From an uncultured Bacteroidales bacterium (GTDB lineage Bacteria > Bacteroidota > Bacteroidia > Bacteroidales > UBA932), in assembly GCA_944323825.1 (NCBI GenBank), contig CALUTY010000002.1, positions 1 to 64,000 on the forward strand: a stretch of DNA of 64,000 bases, in the 5' to 3' direction. The notes under the pieces were generated by a model, which saw nothing but the letters and a program-made list of their open reading frames with translations, did no database searches and was not told the origin of the DNA. The position numbers and the translations under genes are program-made. Each line of letters opens with the position of its first letter. The stretch's first letter is position 1. This document shows positions 8,742 to 17,687 of this stretch, one piece after another.

Positions 8742-9632
8742 TCAGAATACGATTCCGCCGTACATTCCGAGCTTGATGAGCCCGTCATTCCCGACTGCCA
8801 CCTTTATCGCATAGACAAGGTTGCGCCTCTCGTCGTCAGTCTGTATGTTCTTGGGAGTGAACTCACTCTGTGAAGAAATCCATGTCACGGTGCCGGGATA
8901 CTCCTTGGAATATCCTTTCCCGTAGTCGGAATAGACCTTGACCTGCTGCCCTATCTTTATCTCTGACAGCTGCGCAGATGTCACATAAGCCCTCAGATAG
9001 ACCCTGTCCAAGTCTGCCACCTTGAAAAGAGGTCTTCCGGCAGCCACGAACTCGCCGGCTTCCGCATATTTGGTCAGCACCGTACCGGACACAGGTGAAG
9101 ATATGCGGCATTTGGCAAGCTTGTCGTCTATCTGGGCTATCTGCATCCCGATGCTGGAACTCTGAGCGTCAAGGCTTGAAACGGAGTTTTCCAACGCCGT
9201 TTCCTGCGCGTCAAGCTGCACCTCCATGACCGCTATCTGCGACTCGATGTCATCCATCTGCTTCTGCGTGGCCGCTCCGTCGGCAAGGAGCCTTGCCACC
9301 CGGTCCTTTTCCCTCTCCAGCGTCTTCAGCTGCTCCTTCATGGCCTGCACCTGCTTGGCGATGTCCGGCCTGTTCTTCAGCACTGATTCCGCACTTTTTG
9401 CCAGCTGCATCCTCGTAAGGTACAGCTGTACGGTGTCTATGCACCCGAGCAGAGTCCCCGCTTCGACATCAGCCCCTTCCTCGGCATTGAAATACAGGAT
9501 TTTACCCGAAGACTCTGCCGAAACCGTCACTTCCGTGGATTCAAAATACCCTTCCGCATCATATCCGCTCCGGTTAGCATTGCAGCCCGTCAGCACCATC
9601 GCCGCAACACATATCATCGCTGTCCTTTTCAT
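8742..9632 (-). CDS. HlyD/YbhG-type periplasmic adaptor lipoprotein
   Basis: 296 residues with a lipoprotein signal (Cys17 in VLTGCN). Biotinyl-lipoyl half-motifs (GKILYFNAEEGADVEAGTLLGCIDTVQ and CRISSPVSGTVLTKYAEAGEFVAAGRPLFKVAD) flank a long coiled-coil hairpin at about residues 75-165. A beta-barrel domain follows. It links the inner-membrane ABC pump to the TolC-type channel encoded just upstream. The operon order (TolC, adaptor, ATPases, permeases) fits. Confidence 0.93.
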   Translation of the reverse strand: MKRTAMICVAAMVLTGCNANRSGYDAEGYFESTEVTVSAESSGKILYFNAEEGADVEAGTLLGCIDTVQLYLTRMQLAKSAESVLKNRPDIAKQVQAMKEQLKTLEREKDRVARLLADGAATQKQMDDIESQIAVMEVQLDAQETALENSVSSLDAQSSSIGMQIAQIDDKLAKCRISSPVSGTVLTKYAEAGEFVAAGRPLFKVADLDRVYLRAYVTSAQLSEIKIGQQVKVYSDYGKGYSKEYPGTVTWISSQSEFTPKNIQTDDERRNLVYAIKVAVGNDGLIKLGMYGGIVF

Positions 9633-9830
9633 ATCTTTTCTTTTTCTCCTTTATTCTTTATAAAATGTCTATCCTCAATCAAATTACCCCAAAAAAGTCA
9701 TCCCCTGTGCCGCCAAGGCGCTTCAGCAGTCATCCAGGGCGCAGTCAAGGTATCTGCCCCTGACAGTGTGTCAGAACGGGTAAGATGCAAGGCACCTGCA
9801 ACGCCGCAGATTGCCCGTCATCACCCACCG

Positions 9831-11138
9831 TCACTGGTTCAGCACCACCTTAAGGTCATATATATTCTTCAACAGCTCCAGTTCATGCCTCGACCTCTCC
9901 ACCATCGCATTGTTCTCGTTTATGATGTCCCTCAGAAGGTCGTTCACCGTAATCACCCCGTTGCGGTATTTCGACTCCGAAGCCTTGCGCACTGACTCCC
10001 TGAGGCGGACAATCTCGTCATCCGAGGCCTTCAGGTCGTACATCCGGTCTATCTCCTTCTGTATCTGGGTCTGCTGTATGTCAGTATTCCATTTGAAGAC
10101 ATCCCGCTGGAGCTCGACGGACTTCTGGGAAAGATTTATCTTGCGCATGTCGTTCTTTCTCGTATAGAACCCGGATATGTCCCACTGCAGGGTGATTCCC
10201 GCCATCCCGTTCCACGACATCCTGTTATAAACCATGTCATCAAAGATATTGAGCCCCGGCTTCCCGTACCAGCCCTGGGCAAAAAGCGCGAACTTAGGCA
10301 TCACGGCCACATTCAGCATCTTCTTCTGAGTCTCGATCTCCCGTATCTGCGCATCAAAGAGCATCAGCTCGGTCCTTAGATTCTGTTTCGGATCCACGAG
10401 CATGACCTCCGGAATCTCGAAGACTTCCGAGTCCTCGATCTTGCGGCCTATCATTATTGCAAGCATGTCCTTATAGGTGCGCACGGTGTTTTCAAGCTGC
10501 TGCCTCTGCTGGCGGAGGGTGAGCAGTTCCACCTTAATATTGTCGATGTCGCTCTGCAGGGCCGCCCCGTTCCTTACGGCAGATTCAACACTCTTCATGT
10601 TCGCAGTCATGAGGGTATCCATGTAGAGGTTGGTCCTCAAGTTGGACTCCATCACAAGAATCCCGAAATACATCTGGTTGATTCTCGTCTTCAGAGCCTC
10701 CATATCCTTGTCCAATGTCAGCTTGGATACCTCCTGCTGAGCCTTCACCGCCTCCCTCTGCGCCTTCGAATATCCTCCGTCCCAGATGGTCTGGCTGATG
10801 TTCAGCTGCACCTTGTACTGGTCCTTAGACAGGCCTTCCATGTCCACGCCCGCAATTGCAAGCAGGTCATTGAACGAGTCCGGAAAGGCTGTCACATCGC
10901 TCTGATAAGTTGCCTGTGCCGCAAGCGAGATCTGCGGCACATAGCCCATGGCGGCATTCTCGAAAGAATACCTCGACATCTTTTCCGTCAGTTCATACTG
11001 CTTGACAAGAGGATAGTTCTCCCTCACCATCCGGTAGCACTCATCAAGCGTTATGGCCGGCAGCTGCAGCGACACGGCGGCCAGTGCAGCCAAAGATATC
11101 AGCATTTTCCTGATATTCATCATTTTATTCATTTTCAT
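9831..11138 (-). CDS. TolC-family outer-membrane efflux channel
   Basis: 435 residues with a signal peptide (MLISLAALAAVSLQLPA). It opens with TLDECYRMVRENYPLVKQYE, typical of OEP repeats, and has two long helical repeats with alternating beta strands. It lies second in the efflux operon, eight bases after the membrane protein at 11147-12121, and about 200 bases separate it from the adaptor. A second, unrelated TolC-type gene is at 53391-54845. Confidence 0.93.
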   Translation of the reverse strand: MKMNKMMNIRKMLISLAALAAVSLQLPAITLDECYRMVRENYPLVKQYELTEKMSRYSFENAAMGYVPQISLAAQATYQSDVTAFPDSFNDLLAIAGVDMEGLSKDQYKVQLNISQTIWDGGYSKAQREAVKAQQEVSKLTLDKDMEALKTRINQMYFGILVMESNLRTNLYMDTLMTANMKSVESAVRNGAALQSDIDNIKVELLTLRQQRQQLENTVRTYKDMLAIMIGRKIEDSEVFEIPEVMLVDPKQNLRTELMLFDAQIREIETQKKMLNVAVMPKFALFAQGWYGKPGLNIFDDMVYNRMSWNGMAGITLQWDISGFYTRKNDMRKINLSQKSVELQRDVFKWNTDIQQTQIQKEIDRMYDLKASDDEIVRLRESVRKASESKYRNGVITVNDLLRDIINENNAMVERSRHELELLKNIYDLKVVLNQ

Positions 11139-11146
11139 ACTGTACT

Positions 11147-12121
11147 CTATGCATTTCTCCTGTTTCTGACCGCACGGACCGTCACGAATGCCGCCAAGGC
11201 CACGAAACAGGCAAGGATGGTGAACATCTCCACCTTATGGTTCATCGGATCCACCCAGAACTCCGAAAGAAGATTATTGCGGGCGAAGACCTCGATGAAA
11301 GTCCAGAATATGATGACAGTCGACACAGCCATCCTGATGTTGGCTCCCCAGGCCCCCAATTTCAACTGATACCGGAACATGAACACAGAACCGACAAGGC
11401 AGCCCACCGCCACTATCAGAGTCACAGGATGACTGTCACCGAGGAAAACCGGGTCGTACATGAACATCAGTGCCAGATAGAGGGTCCACATCATCACATT
11501 CAGCTCCAGAAAAGTGGTTATCGAGGCGTGATGCGACATCGAGCGCGAGACGATTTCATTCCTCTTATCCCTGAAAAACACCTTCTGCAGCCAGTTGTAG
11601 GCATGACATCCCGTCCTTGTATTGAAAATATAGATGACCATGAACATCATCCAGATGCCGAATGTCGCCGGCATGATCAGATACTCCGGCCTCGAACCGG
11701 TCATGGCCTTCAGTTCAGCCACAGGGATGTCCTTGATGTCCACACCGTTGATAAGGGTCTGATGGCTTACGCCTATCCCGTTGAGATACTCCGTCGTGGT
11801 GGTGACGATTCCCGAGCCCACGAGGTCATAATGTACTCCATACCTGGCCGCATAATAGGCAAAAAGGAATTCCACCCAGCCGGTCCAGAAGAGCAGGCCG
11901 CCGAAAAGCCCCCAAAGCGTCTGTTTCGTGTCCCCTTTCACAAAGACACCGGCAATGACCATGGCCAACCCCACTGCTCCCATTGCAAATGCGGAATAAT
12001 GCAGCACGGAAGCCGTCATTGTCGTTTCCATCACTTTCATCAGCGCATGCCCGAGAGGCATGGTGAACAATACGAGAAAGAAAGATGCCACTGTCTTTCC
12101 CCAATACCTTTTCTGTATCAT
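11147..12121 (-). CDS. Polytopic membrane protein heading the efflux operon, function unknown
   Basis: 324 residues with about eight predicted membrane helices (for example FFLVLFTMPLGHALM, GLFGGLLFWTGWVEFLFAYYA and ILACFVALAAFVTVRAV) and a loop of about 60 residues between helices 3 and 4. I do not recognise a family with catalytic motifs. As the first gene of the operon, eight bases before TolC, it is probably co-made with the pump and may help assembly or sense membrane state. That is inferred from position only. Confidence 0.8.
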   Translation of the reverse strand: MIQKRYWGKTVASFFLVLFTMPLGHALMKVMETTMTASVLHYSAFAMGAVGLAMVIAGVFVKGDTKQTLWGLFGGLLFWTGWVEFLFAYYAARYGVHYDLVGSGIVTTTTEYLNGIGVSHQTLINGVDIKDIPVAELKAMTGSRPEYLIMPATFGIWMMFMVIYIFNTRTGCHAYNWLQKVFFRDKRNEIVSRSMSHHASITTFLELNVMMWTLYLALMFMYDPVFLGDSHPVTLIVAVGCLVGSVFMFRYQLKLGAWGANIRMAVSTVIIFWTFIEVFARNNLLSEFWVDPMNHKVEMFTILACFVALAAFVTVRAVRNRRNA

Positions 12122-12165
12122 GATACAAACTTTGTGTCAAATTCCGTTTCCCGCAAAAGGAATAC

Positions 12166-12173
12166 CGAACATA
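12166..12173 (-). promoter_or_regulatory. Probable promoter of the YbhGFSR-type efflux operon
   Basis: On the minus strand, TTTG, 22 bases and then TATGTTCG (one mismatch to TAnnTTTG) lie about 45 bases upstream of the first ATG at 12121. Confidence 0.4.
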
Positions 12174-12293
12174 GACAAAATTACTCAATATGCATCAAAT
12201 GTCATTGCTCCGGCGCATATTTGTTTGTCGGAAATGTCTTCCCGGACAGGAAATGCAAAGTGAGCACATAAATGTATATACCATATTCACAAC

Positions 12294-12319
12294 GGGGTCC
12301 GGCCGTGCGGTCCGGCCCC
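12294..12319. terminator. GC-rich hairpin downstream of the Smr gene
   Basis: GGGGTCCGG pairs imperfectly with CCGGCCCC around a short loop, just past the stop of the leftward Smr gene. The U-rich side is on the plus strand (TTCTTTTGTATTTT), so it is not a classic terminator for that gene. Confidence 0.3.
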
Positions 12320-12334
12320 TTCTTTTGTATTTTC

Positions 12335-13114
12335 CTATCTTATCGTGACGACAGTGACTCCTGCATCACCCGGCTGCCATGTGCACCTGACGGCAAATAC
12401 CTCATCCAGTTCCTTGCGCAGAAGACACCTCAGGATGCCGTCCCCCACACCGTGAATGAAAGTTATCCTCATGCCGCGATGCCGCAGGTTGTCCCTGACG
12501 ACACGGCGGAACACATCCATCTGGAACTCAAGTTCATATCCCTTCGGAACGGAATGTCCTCCAGGCAGGGCCTCGATATGCAGGTCAACTGAAATATTGT
12601 TGGAATAACTTCCGACCTGCCTGTCATGTCCGTGGCTTCCTTTCCCTCCGCTGCATTCCTTTCCGTGCGGCAATTCCGGCTTCGGCTTTTTCGGCACTGC
12701 GCCCAACATCATCCGCTCCTCACCTGCATCGGCCATGACTATCTCATTATATGCCGCCTCCAGCACCAGCCCGTCTTCAGTCTGGATCTTCACCGTCCTT
12801 CCCAACTCCACCACCGTTCCCCTCACATCAGAATCCATCAGCACCACCCTCTGCCCTGTCCTCAGCATTCTTCCCTGCAATTCGTGACTGTCACCCACCT
12901 CTTCCTGCCGCACATTGTTCATTTTTCCGTTTCGGCCTGCAGACGGACTTCCCTTTCTCCCATGTCCGTTCTCTACCCTGTCCGCCGCTCCTTTTTTCCA
13001 TCCGGATGTCTCTTCACATGAAGTACCATCACCGGATTTACCGCCGTCACCGGCCCAGGCTGAAACAGCCTTGCCCAACTCCTTCAGATCATATAATTTC
13101 TTTTCCTTCCGCAT
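12335..13114 (-). CDS. Smr-domain protein (Bacteroidetes MutS2-C-terminal-like, DUF2027 type)
   Basis: 259 residues. The Gly/Asp/Lys-rich first 75 residues look disordered. Residues about 83-125 form a small beta domain (GQRVVLMDSDVRGTVVELGRTVKIQTEDG), and the C-terminal 90 residues are an Smr domain with VDLHIEAL and the HGVGDGILRCLLRKEL signature. Smr domains are nucleases or nucleic-acid-binding modules, often linked to ribosome rescue or recombination. The gene has its own promoter, and a separate MutS-like ATPase lies at 17688. The domain call is firm; the cellular role is not known from sequence. Confidence 0.85.
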   Translation of the reverse strand: MRKEKKLYDLKELGKAVSAWAGDGGKSGDGTSCEETSGWKKGAADRVENGHGRKGSPSAGRNGKMNNVRQEEVGDSHELQGRMLRTGQRVVLMDSDVRGTVVELGRTVKIQTEDGLVLEAAYNEIVMADAGEERMMLGAVPKKPKPELPHGKECSGGKGSHGHDRQVGSYSNNISVDLHIEALPGGHSVPKGYELEFQMDVFRRVVRDNLRHRGMRITFIHGVGDGILRCLLRKELDEVFAVRCTWQPGDAGVTVVTIR

Positions 13115-13160
13115 AACCCGGACAATCCAATTCAGTGAAAGCAGTCTTCATTCCAGCCGG

Positions 13161-13168
13161 CAAAGATA
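13161..13168 (-). promoter_or_regulatory. Bacteroidetes -7 box for the Smr gene
   Basis: TATCTTTG on the minus strand, 47 bases before the ATG at 13114. A TTG about 27 bases further up is the nearest -33 candidate. Confidence 0.5.
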
Positions 13169-13238
13169 CGCATAAAATTATGTTTGACTTGCGGACAATC
13201 TTATTTCTGCATTTGGATAATCTTACCCAAAAGTTCAT

Positions 13239-13246
13239 TATCTTTG
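13239..13246 (+). promoter_or_regulatory. Bacteroidetes -7 box for the TauE-like gene
   Basis: TATCTTTG on the plus strand with TTTG 23 bases upstream (13212-13215), about 90 bases before the ATG. It is divergent from the Smr promoter. Confidence 0.5.
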
Positions 13247-13337
13247 TAGAATACCAGGCATACCGGCATCTGCCGGTACCGAAACAATCATTATCGATGA
13301 CCGGTGTCGGGATTTTCTGTAATCTGAGGACAGGATT

Positions 13338-14054
13338 ATGCTGGAAGAAATCATTCTGACGGCTGCAGGGTTCGCAGCGGGGCTTCTTTCCGGGACGGTG
13401 GGGTTCGGAGGGGGCATGATACTTCTGCCTGCAATGACTTCATTCTACGGGATCGAGGTGGCGGTGCCGATGTCCACAGTATCACAGCTGCTCAGCAACA
13501 TTTTCAGGTCCTGCGCAGGATTCAGGTCAATACGCTGGAGGAAGGTGGGATTTTTCCTGATACTGGCGCTGCCGCTGACTGTCCTCGGTGCATACGGCTT
13601 TGTCACTGTCCCGAAAGTCCTCATGACACGCATCCTGTGCGTCCTGCTGATTGTCTTTGCATTGCTTGAAATGACAGACAGGTTCAGGCTGCCAGGGTCG
13701 AGATGGACAATGCTCATCGGAGGCGGCATTTCCGGGGGAATAAACGGGCTTCTGAGCCTGTCAGGGCCCATAAGCAGCGCCGTATTCCTCACACTCGGGC
13801 TCTCCCCTGTCGCATACATAGCCAGCGAAGCCGCAGCAGCGACCGTAATGCACATTGTCCAGCTTGCCGCTTACGGAGGATTCAACCTCCTTTCCGCCCG
13901 CATAATGACAGAAGGCGCATACATGGGATTGGCGATGGTGGCAGGCAACTGGATAGCAATGAAATACATAAAGACCATCAAGCGGAAAATCTACCGCCGG
14001 ATTGTCGCCCTTGTCATGACTGCATGTTCAATATGGCTGTTCCTTTCCGTATGA
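13338..14054 (+). CDS. TauE/SafE-family anion exporter
   Basis: 238 residues with seven to eight predicted membrane helices. The N-terminal signature LTAAGFAAGLLSGTVGFGGGMILLPAM is the Gly-rich first repeat of the TauE/SafE (DUF81) family. A second inverted repeat is marked by GGGISGGINGLLSLSGPISSAVFLTLG. The family exports sulfite, sulfonates or organosulfur anions across the inner membrane; the substrate cannot be told from sequence. It is a single-gene unit with its own promoter, convergent with 14057-14884 (two bases apart). Confidence 0.88.
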   Translation: MLEEIILTAAGFAAGLLSGTVGFGGGMILLPAMTSFYGIEVAVPMSTVSQLLSNIFRSCAGFRSIRWRKVGFFLILALPLTVLGAYGFVTVPKVLMTRILCVLLIVFALLEMTDRFRLPGSRWTMLIGGGISGGINGLLSLSGPISSAVFLTLGLSPVAYIASEAAAATVMHIVQLAAYGGFNLLSARIMTEGAYMGLAMVAGNWIAMKYIKTIKRKIYRRIVALVMTACSIWLFLSV

Positions 14055-14056
14055 TG

Positions 14057-14884
14057 TCAGTCATTCTTCAGCCTGAAAGTCAGCTGCAGGGACAGTAAAA
14101 TCGAAGCCGAAACCTTGAAGCCTGTCTCAAACTGATAAAATCTCGGGAACAGCAGGGACGATCCGTAATGATCCAGCACATTGCTTGACACTCCCTTTGA
14201 TGTTCCCATATAGAGAGGGACGCCTATCTCGCCGCTGAAACCGACCCGCCGCTTCGGGATCGGGCGGCCGAACCTCAGGCCGAAATACATGCCGAACCAC
14301 GGCCGGTACAACGCATTTGAAATGGTCCCGTCCGGATCAAGATTATACCGTCCGTAATCATTTATGATCTCTATTTTCTGAAGGTCCTGAGCGGAATAGC
14401 CGAAATCGGCAAAAACATCAGTATCATACGCCTCGGAATAGCTGAAAAGCCCCCTGTTCTGAAAAAAGATGCCGCCGGTAAGCCAGAACATCCCTGCCCC
14501 TTTCTTTATCGGATCCCAGTCCACAAGAAGCCGGAGCATATGCGTATCGAATTTGGCAGTTATGTCTGACGGTGATATCTCAAAAGACCTGTTGCCAGGA
14601 AGGCATGCCACATTCATCTCAACAGAAACTTCAGGACGGAGAACGATGAAGCTATAGTCCGCCCTCAGCATAACGGACCGGTGTATCGGTGTGGCAGCCG
14701 ACAGACCGATGCCCATTGTGGAAACACTCACACCTGCAGACCAGTTGCTGAACGGAGTCCTGACCGGGAAGGGCTCCGGCTCCCGCTTTCTCGCATCAGC
14801 AGCCGATGACACCATAAGCAACGACATGAGCAGGAGTATCTGGACAACAGCCCGCCTGCGGAACAATAAACATGTATTTTTCAT
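14057..14884 (-). CDS. Putative outer-membrane beta-barrel protein
   Basis: 275 residues with a signal peptide (ILLLMSLLMVSSAADA). The mature part alternates short amphipathic strands and turns (WSAGVSVSTMGIGLSAATPIHRSVMLRADYSF ... FETGFKVSASILLSLQLTFRLKND) and ends in an outer-membrane-like C-terminus. I recognise no named family. It is preceded 14 bases upstream by a lipoprotein-like gene, so the two probably form one transcript and act together at the cell surface. Confidence 0.7.
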   Translation of the reverse strand: MKNTCLLFRRRAVVQILLLMSLLMVSSAADARKREPEPFPVRTPFSNWSAGVSVSTMGIGLSAATPIHRSVMLRADYSFIVLRPEVSVEMNVACLPGNRSFEISPSDITAKFDTHMLRLLVDWDPIKKGAGMFWLTGGIFFQNRGLFSYSEAYDTDVFADFGYSAQDLQKIEIINDYGRYNLDPDGTISNALYRPWFGMYFGLRFGRPIPKRRVGFSGEIGVPLYMGTSKGVSSNVLDHYGSSLLFPRFYQFETGFKVSASILLSLQLTFRLKND

Positions 14885-14898
14885 AAGTCACTCCACCT

Positions 14899-15471
14899 TT
14901 ACAAAAGAAATATGTTGAAATAGCCGTTCCGTGCATGACACTCATATTCAGTCACATCACCTGTATTCTCATCCGGAAGCAAGAGCCGGAAGTCACATGA
15001 AAATATTCCGGTGACATAACGGCTGCTTATGAGCGACACCTTCAGGGAGGCATTTTCTGCCGTCGCAGTAAGCACTTCCCCGGATTCACCGGCGACATAT
15101 TCAAGGACAATGTCCAATGATGTCCCTTCCTGTGACGCCGCATAAACCTTCCCGGCCGCCAATCCTGACTCGGAACTCACAGTGACGGACAGGGACTTGA
15201 AATCGGGAATCTGAAGACATTCATCCGAAAGAAGCGGGGCTTCACAGTCCAACCTTTTCCCGTCAAACTCCACAGAAGACATGTTTGATGAATACAAGAA
15301 CAGCCCTTCCGGAAATGCTGGAAGCCCCGAAAGTGTGAAGTCGAGGTCATTTCCTTCATCAAGGGCACGCTCACTTTCACACCGGGACATTGAACAGAAG
15401 ACGAGACATACGGCAAGACAGCAGACGGCATGTTTCAAGGCAGAATAAAATCTATGTGATTTCATTTTCAT
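14899..15471 (-). CDS. Hypothetical lipoprotein/secreted protein, paired with the beta-barrel gene
   Basis: About 190 residues from ATG 15471; an upstream ATG at 15495 lies before the likely transcription start. The signal segment ALKHAVCCLAVCLVFCSMSRC ends in Cys, so it is probably lipidated. The mature part is beta-rich, with DFTLSGLPAFPEGLFLYSSN and repeated Ser/Thr-Val patterns like fimbrillin-type or carbohydrate-binding folds, but I cannot name a family. It is first in a two-gene operon with 14057-14884. Confidence 0.65.
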   Translation of the reverse strand: MKMKSHRFYSALKHAVCCLAVCLVFCSMSRCESERALDEGNDLDFTLSGLPAFPEGLFLYSSNMSSVEFDGKRLDCEAPLLSDECLQIPDFKSLSVTVSSESGLAAGKVYAASQEGTSLDIVLEYVAGESGEVLTATAENASLKVSLISSRYVTGIFSCDFRLLLPDENTGDVTEYECHARNGYFNIFLL

Positions 15472-15492
15472 GTAAATTACAGATTGGCTTTC

Positions 15493-15500
15493 CAAAGATA
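15493..15500 (-). promoter_or_regulatory. Bacteroidetes -7 box for the 14899-15471 operon
   Basis: TATCTTTG on the minus strand, 22 bases before ATG 15471. TTG lies 23 bases further up. Its place argues for the internal start. Confidence 0.5.
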
Positions 15501-15543
15501 ACCTTTTTTCCTATCCGAAGTAACAATGTCCTGAAATAAAATG

Positions 15544-15551
15544 TATTTTTG
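15544..15551 (+). promoter_or_regulatory. Bacteroidetes -7 box for the CobW-type GTPase
   Basis: TATTTTTG on the plus strand, 71 bases before ATG 15623. No clear -33 element is seen. Confidence 0.45.
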
Positions 15552-15622
15552 CGGACTGCCGGAGGAAAATGCCGGGACATGTCCGGAAAACGCCTGACGG
15601 CAACATTGAAACACATGAAGAT

Positions 15623-16858
15623 ATGGAAAACAAGACAATACCGGTCCTGCTTCTGACCGGCTACCTCGGAAGCGGAAAGACGACACTCGTCAACAATATC
15701 CTCTCAAACAGGAAGGGAATCAGGTTTGCAGTGATTGTCAATGACATAGGCGAAGTGAACATCGATGCGGACCTGATACAGAAAGGAGGAGTCGTAGGCA
15801 GCAAGGATGACAGCCTCGTGGCCCTTCAGAACGGCTGCATCTGCTGCACTCTAAAGGCTGACCTGGTGGAACAGGTGTACGAACTGATGAAGATGCAGCG
15901 CTTCGACTACATCGTCATCGAGGCAAGCGGCATCTGCGAGCCGGAACCGATAGCCCAGACCATCTGCACCATCCCTACTCTCGGAGAAGCATACCGTAAA
16001 TACGGCATCTGCCGTCTGGACTGCATCGTGACTGTCGTGGACGCCCTGAGGATGGAAAGCGAATTTGCCTGCGGTGACGACCTCACAAACAAGAACATCG
16101 GAGAGGAGGACATTGAAAACCTCATAATCCAGCAGATAGAGTTCTGCAACATCATCCTGCTCAACAAGGCGTCCGAAGTGAAGCCGGAAGAACTCGCACG
16201 CATCAGGCAGATCATCCGTACCCTGCAGCCGAAGGCAGAAATCATCGAATGTGATTATACAAATGTTGACCTCGACAAGCTCATCAACACCGGGCTCTTC
16301 GACTTTGACAGCGTAGCCACATCAGCCGGCTGGATCCAGGGCATCGAACACCAGGCCACGGCCGAGGAAGAAATCGAAGCCAGGAACTACGGGATGCACT
16401 ATCAATACAACCACGGGGACGAAGATGAAGAAGGACATGAGTCACATGGACATCACCACCATCATCACCATCACGAGGGCGGAGAAGTGGAGGAATACGG
16501 CATAGGCACATTCGTCTATTACAGGCGTCCGGCATTCGACCTGAACAAATTCGACCATTTCGTGGCAAGGAAATGGCCGAAGAGCGTCATACGTGCAAAG
16601 GGCATCTGCTATTTCAGCGACAACACCGACATGTCATATCTTTTCGAGCAGGCAGGAAAACAGAAGCTCCTGCGCGAAGCCGGACAATGGTATGCCACCG
16701 CGCCTGAAGAAGACCGTCTCGAACTGATGCGCCAGGACCCTAACTTCTTCAAGGACTGGGACGAAAAATACGGTGACCGCATGCAGAAGATAGTCTTCAT
16801 CGGCCAGAACATGGACAAGGAGCAGATCATCAGCGACCTCGACCGGTGCCTTGACTAA
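15623..16858 (+). CDS. CobW/YciC-type (COG0523) metallochaperone GTPase, His-rich
   Basis: About 411 residues from ATG 15623, where MENKTIPVLLLTGYLGSGKTTLVNNIL puts the P-loop at the N-terminus. The family metal motif is NGCICCTLKADLV (CxCC), the G4 motif is LNKAS, and a CobW C-terminal domain (FVYYRRPAFDLNKFDHF) follows. Between them is an acidic and His-rich loop with eight consecutive His at about residue 280. COG0523 members deliver metal, often zinc, to client enzymes when the metal is scarce. A Zur-type operator was not identifiable by eye. It is a single-gene unit. Confidence 0.92.
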   Translation: MENKTIPVLLLTGYLGSGKTTLVNNILSNRKGIRFAVIVNDIGEVNIDADLIQKGGVVGSKDDSLVALQNGCICCTLKADLVEQVYELMKMQRFDYIVIEASGICEPEPIAQTICTIPTLGEAYRKYGICRLDCIVTVVDALRMESEFACGDDLTNKNIGEEDIENLIIQQIEFCNIILLNKASEVKPEELARIRQIIRTLQPKAEIIECDYTNVDLDKLINTGLFDFDSVATSAGWIQGIEHQATAEEEIEARNYGMHYQYNHGDEDEEGHESHGHHHHHHHHEGGEVEEYGIGTFVYYRRPAFDLNKFDHFVARKWPKSVIRAKGICYFSDNTDMSYLFEQAGKQKLLREAGQWYATAPEEDRLELMRQDPNFFKDWDEKYGDRMQKIVFIGQNMDKEQIISDLDRCLD

Positions 16859-17088
16859 AAGACACAAGTGGACATTTTGACATCAAAATGGACAATCTGG
16901 CACTGAATCATGACAAATTTTCCTCCTTTTGACCATTTGGAAGGCTTTTTCCCGGACGGCATGGCGATTGATATTATCCTGTCGTCCGACGGACGGAAAC
17001 AGAGGGCTCCGGGAAGATGACCGGGGGCTGAAGGGACGGACGGAGGACAGGAAAAATGTAAATGAACTAAAAAATGGAGGATAAGATT

Positions 17089-17520
17089 ATGGTACCTGCA
17101 AGAAGAAGAAACCAGACTTGGTTGCCTGATATTTTCAATGATTTCTTTGATACTGACTGGATGGACAGGATGAACGCAACGGCCCCGGCCATCAATGTAC
17201 TGGAAGATGAGAACGCATATGACCTTGAGGTTGCTGCCCCTGGAATGACGAAGGAGGATTTCAAGGTGCATATCAACGAGGACGGCAATCTTGTGATCGA
17301 AATGGAAAAGAAGACTGACGAGAAGAGCGAGAAAAGACACGGGCATTATCTGCGCCGCGAGTTCTCCTACTCACAGTTCCAGCAGACGATGGTGCTGCCG
17401 GAAGATGCCGACAAGGAGCAGATCAGCGCACAGGTCGAGCACGGCGTCCTGAAAGTCAACATTCCGAAAATCAAGAAGAATGAAAAGGAACAGGCCAGGA
17501 AAGTCATTGAAGTGAAATGA
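17089..17520 (+). CDS. Small heat-shock protein Hsp20 (alpha-crystallin family)
   Basis: About 143 residues from ATG 17089, chosen because GGAGG lies eight bases upstream; an ATG at 17074 overlaps that ribosome site. It has an N-terminal LPDIFNDFFDTDWMDRM, the alpha-crystallin core (INVLEDENAYDLEVAAPGMTKEDFKVHINEDGNLVIEME) and the signature HGVLKVNIPKIK, close to the GVLxxxxPK consensus. It is an ATP-independent holdase for unfolded proteins in the cytoplasm. It is a single gene followed by a strong terminator. Confidence 0.96.
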   Translation: MVPARRRNQTWLPDIFNDFFDTDWMDRMNATAPAINVLEDENAYDLEVAAPGMTKEDFKVHINEDGNLVIEMEKKTDEKSEKRHGHYLRREFSYSQFQQTMVLPEDADKEQISAQVEHGVLKVNIPKIKKNEKEQARKVIEVK

Positions 17521-17599
17521 CAGCCTGCAACTTCAGAAAATACTGACAAAAAGCCATGCAATGATGCATGGCAACATGTCTGAACAAGCTCTGACATGG

Positions 17600-17638
17600 G
17601 AGGGCAGACCGGGATGCCGGCCTGCCCTCTTTTGTTTC
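17600..17638 (+). terminator. Intrinsic terminator after hsp20
   Basis: GAGGGCAG (17600-17607) pairs perfectly with CTGCCCTC (17622-17629), with an inner CCGG/CCGG pair, followed by TTTTTGTTT. Confidence 0.85.
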
Positions 17639-17652
17639 TGCCATAATTGGCA

Positions 17653-17660
17653 TATATTTG
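17653..17660 (+). promoter_or_regulatory. Promoter of the MutS-like gene
   Basis: TATATTTG is a perfect -7 box with TTTTG about 18 bases upstream (overlapping the terminator tail), 27 bases before ATG 17688. Confidence 0.65.
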
Positions 17661-17687
17661 CCATTTAATAGAAAACCATACGGAACA

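Noticed and set aside
11237..12271. 344-codon rightward open frame
   Set aside because: Antisense to the eight-helix membrane protein; the product is His/Arg/Pro-rich and matches no fold.
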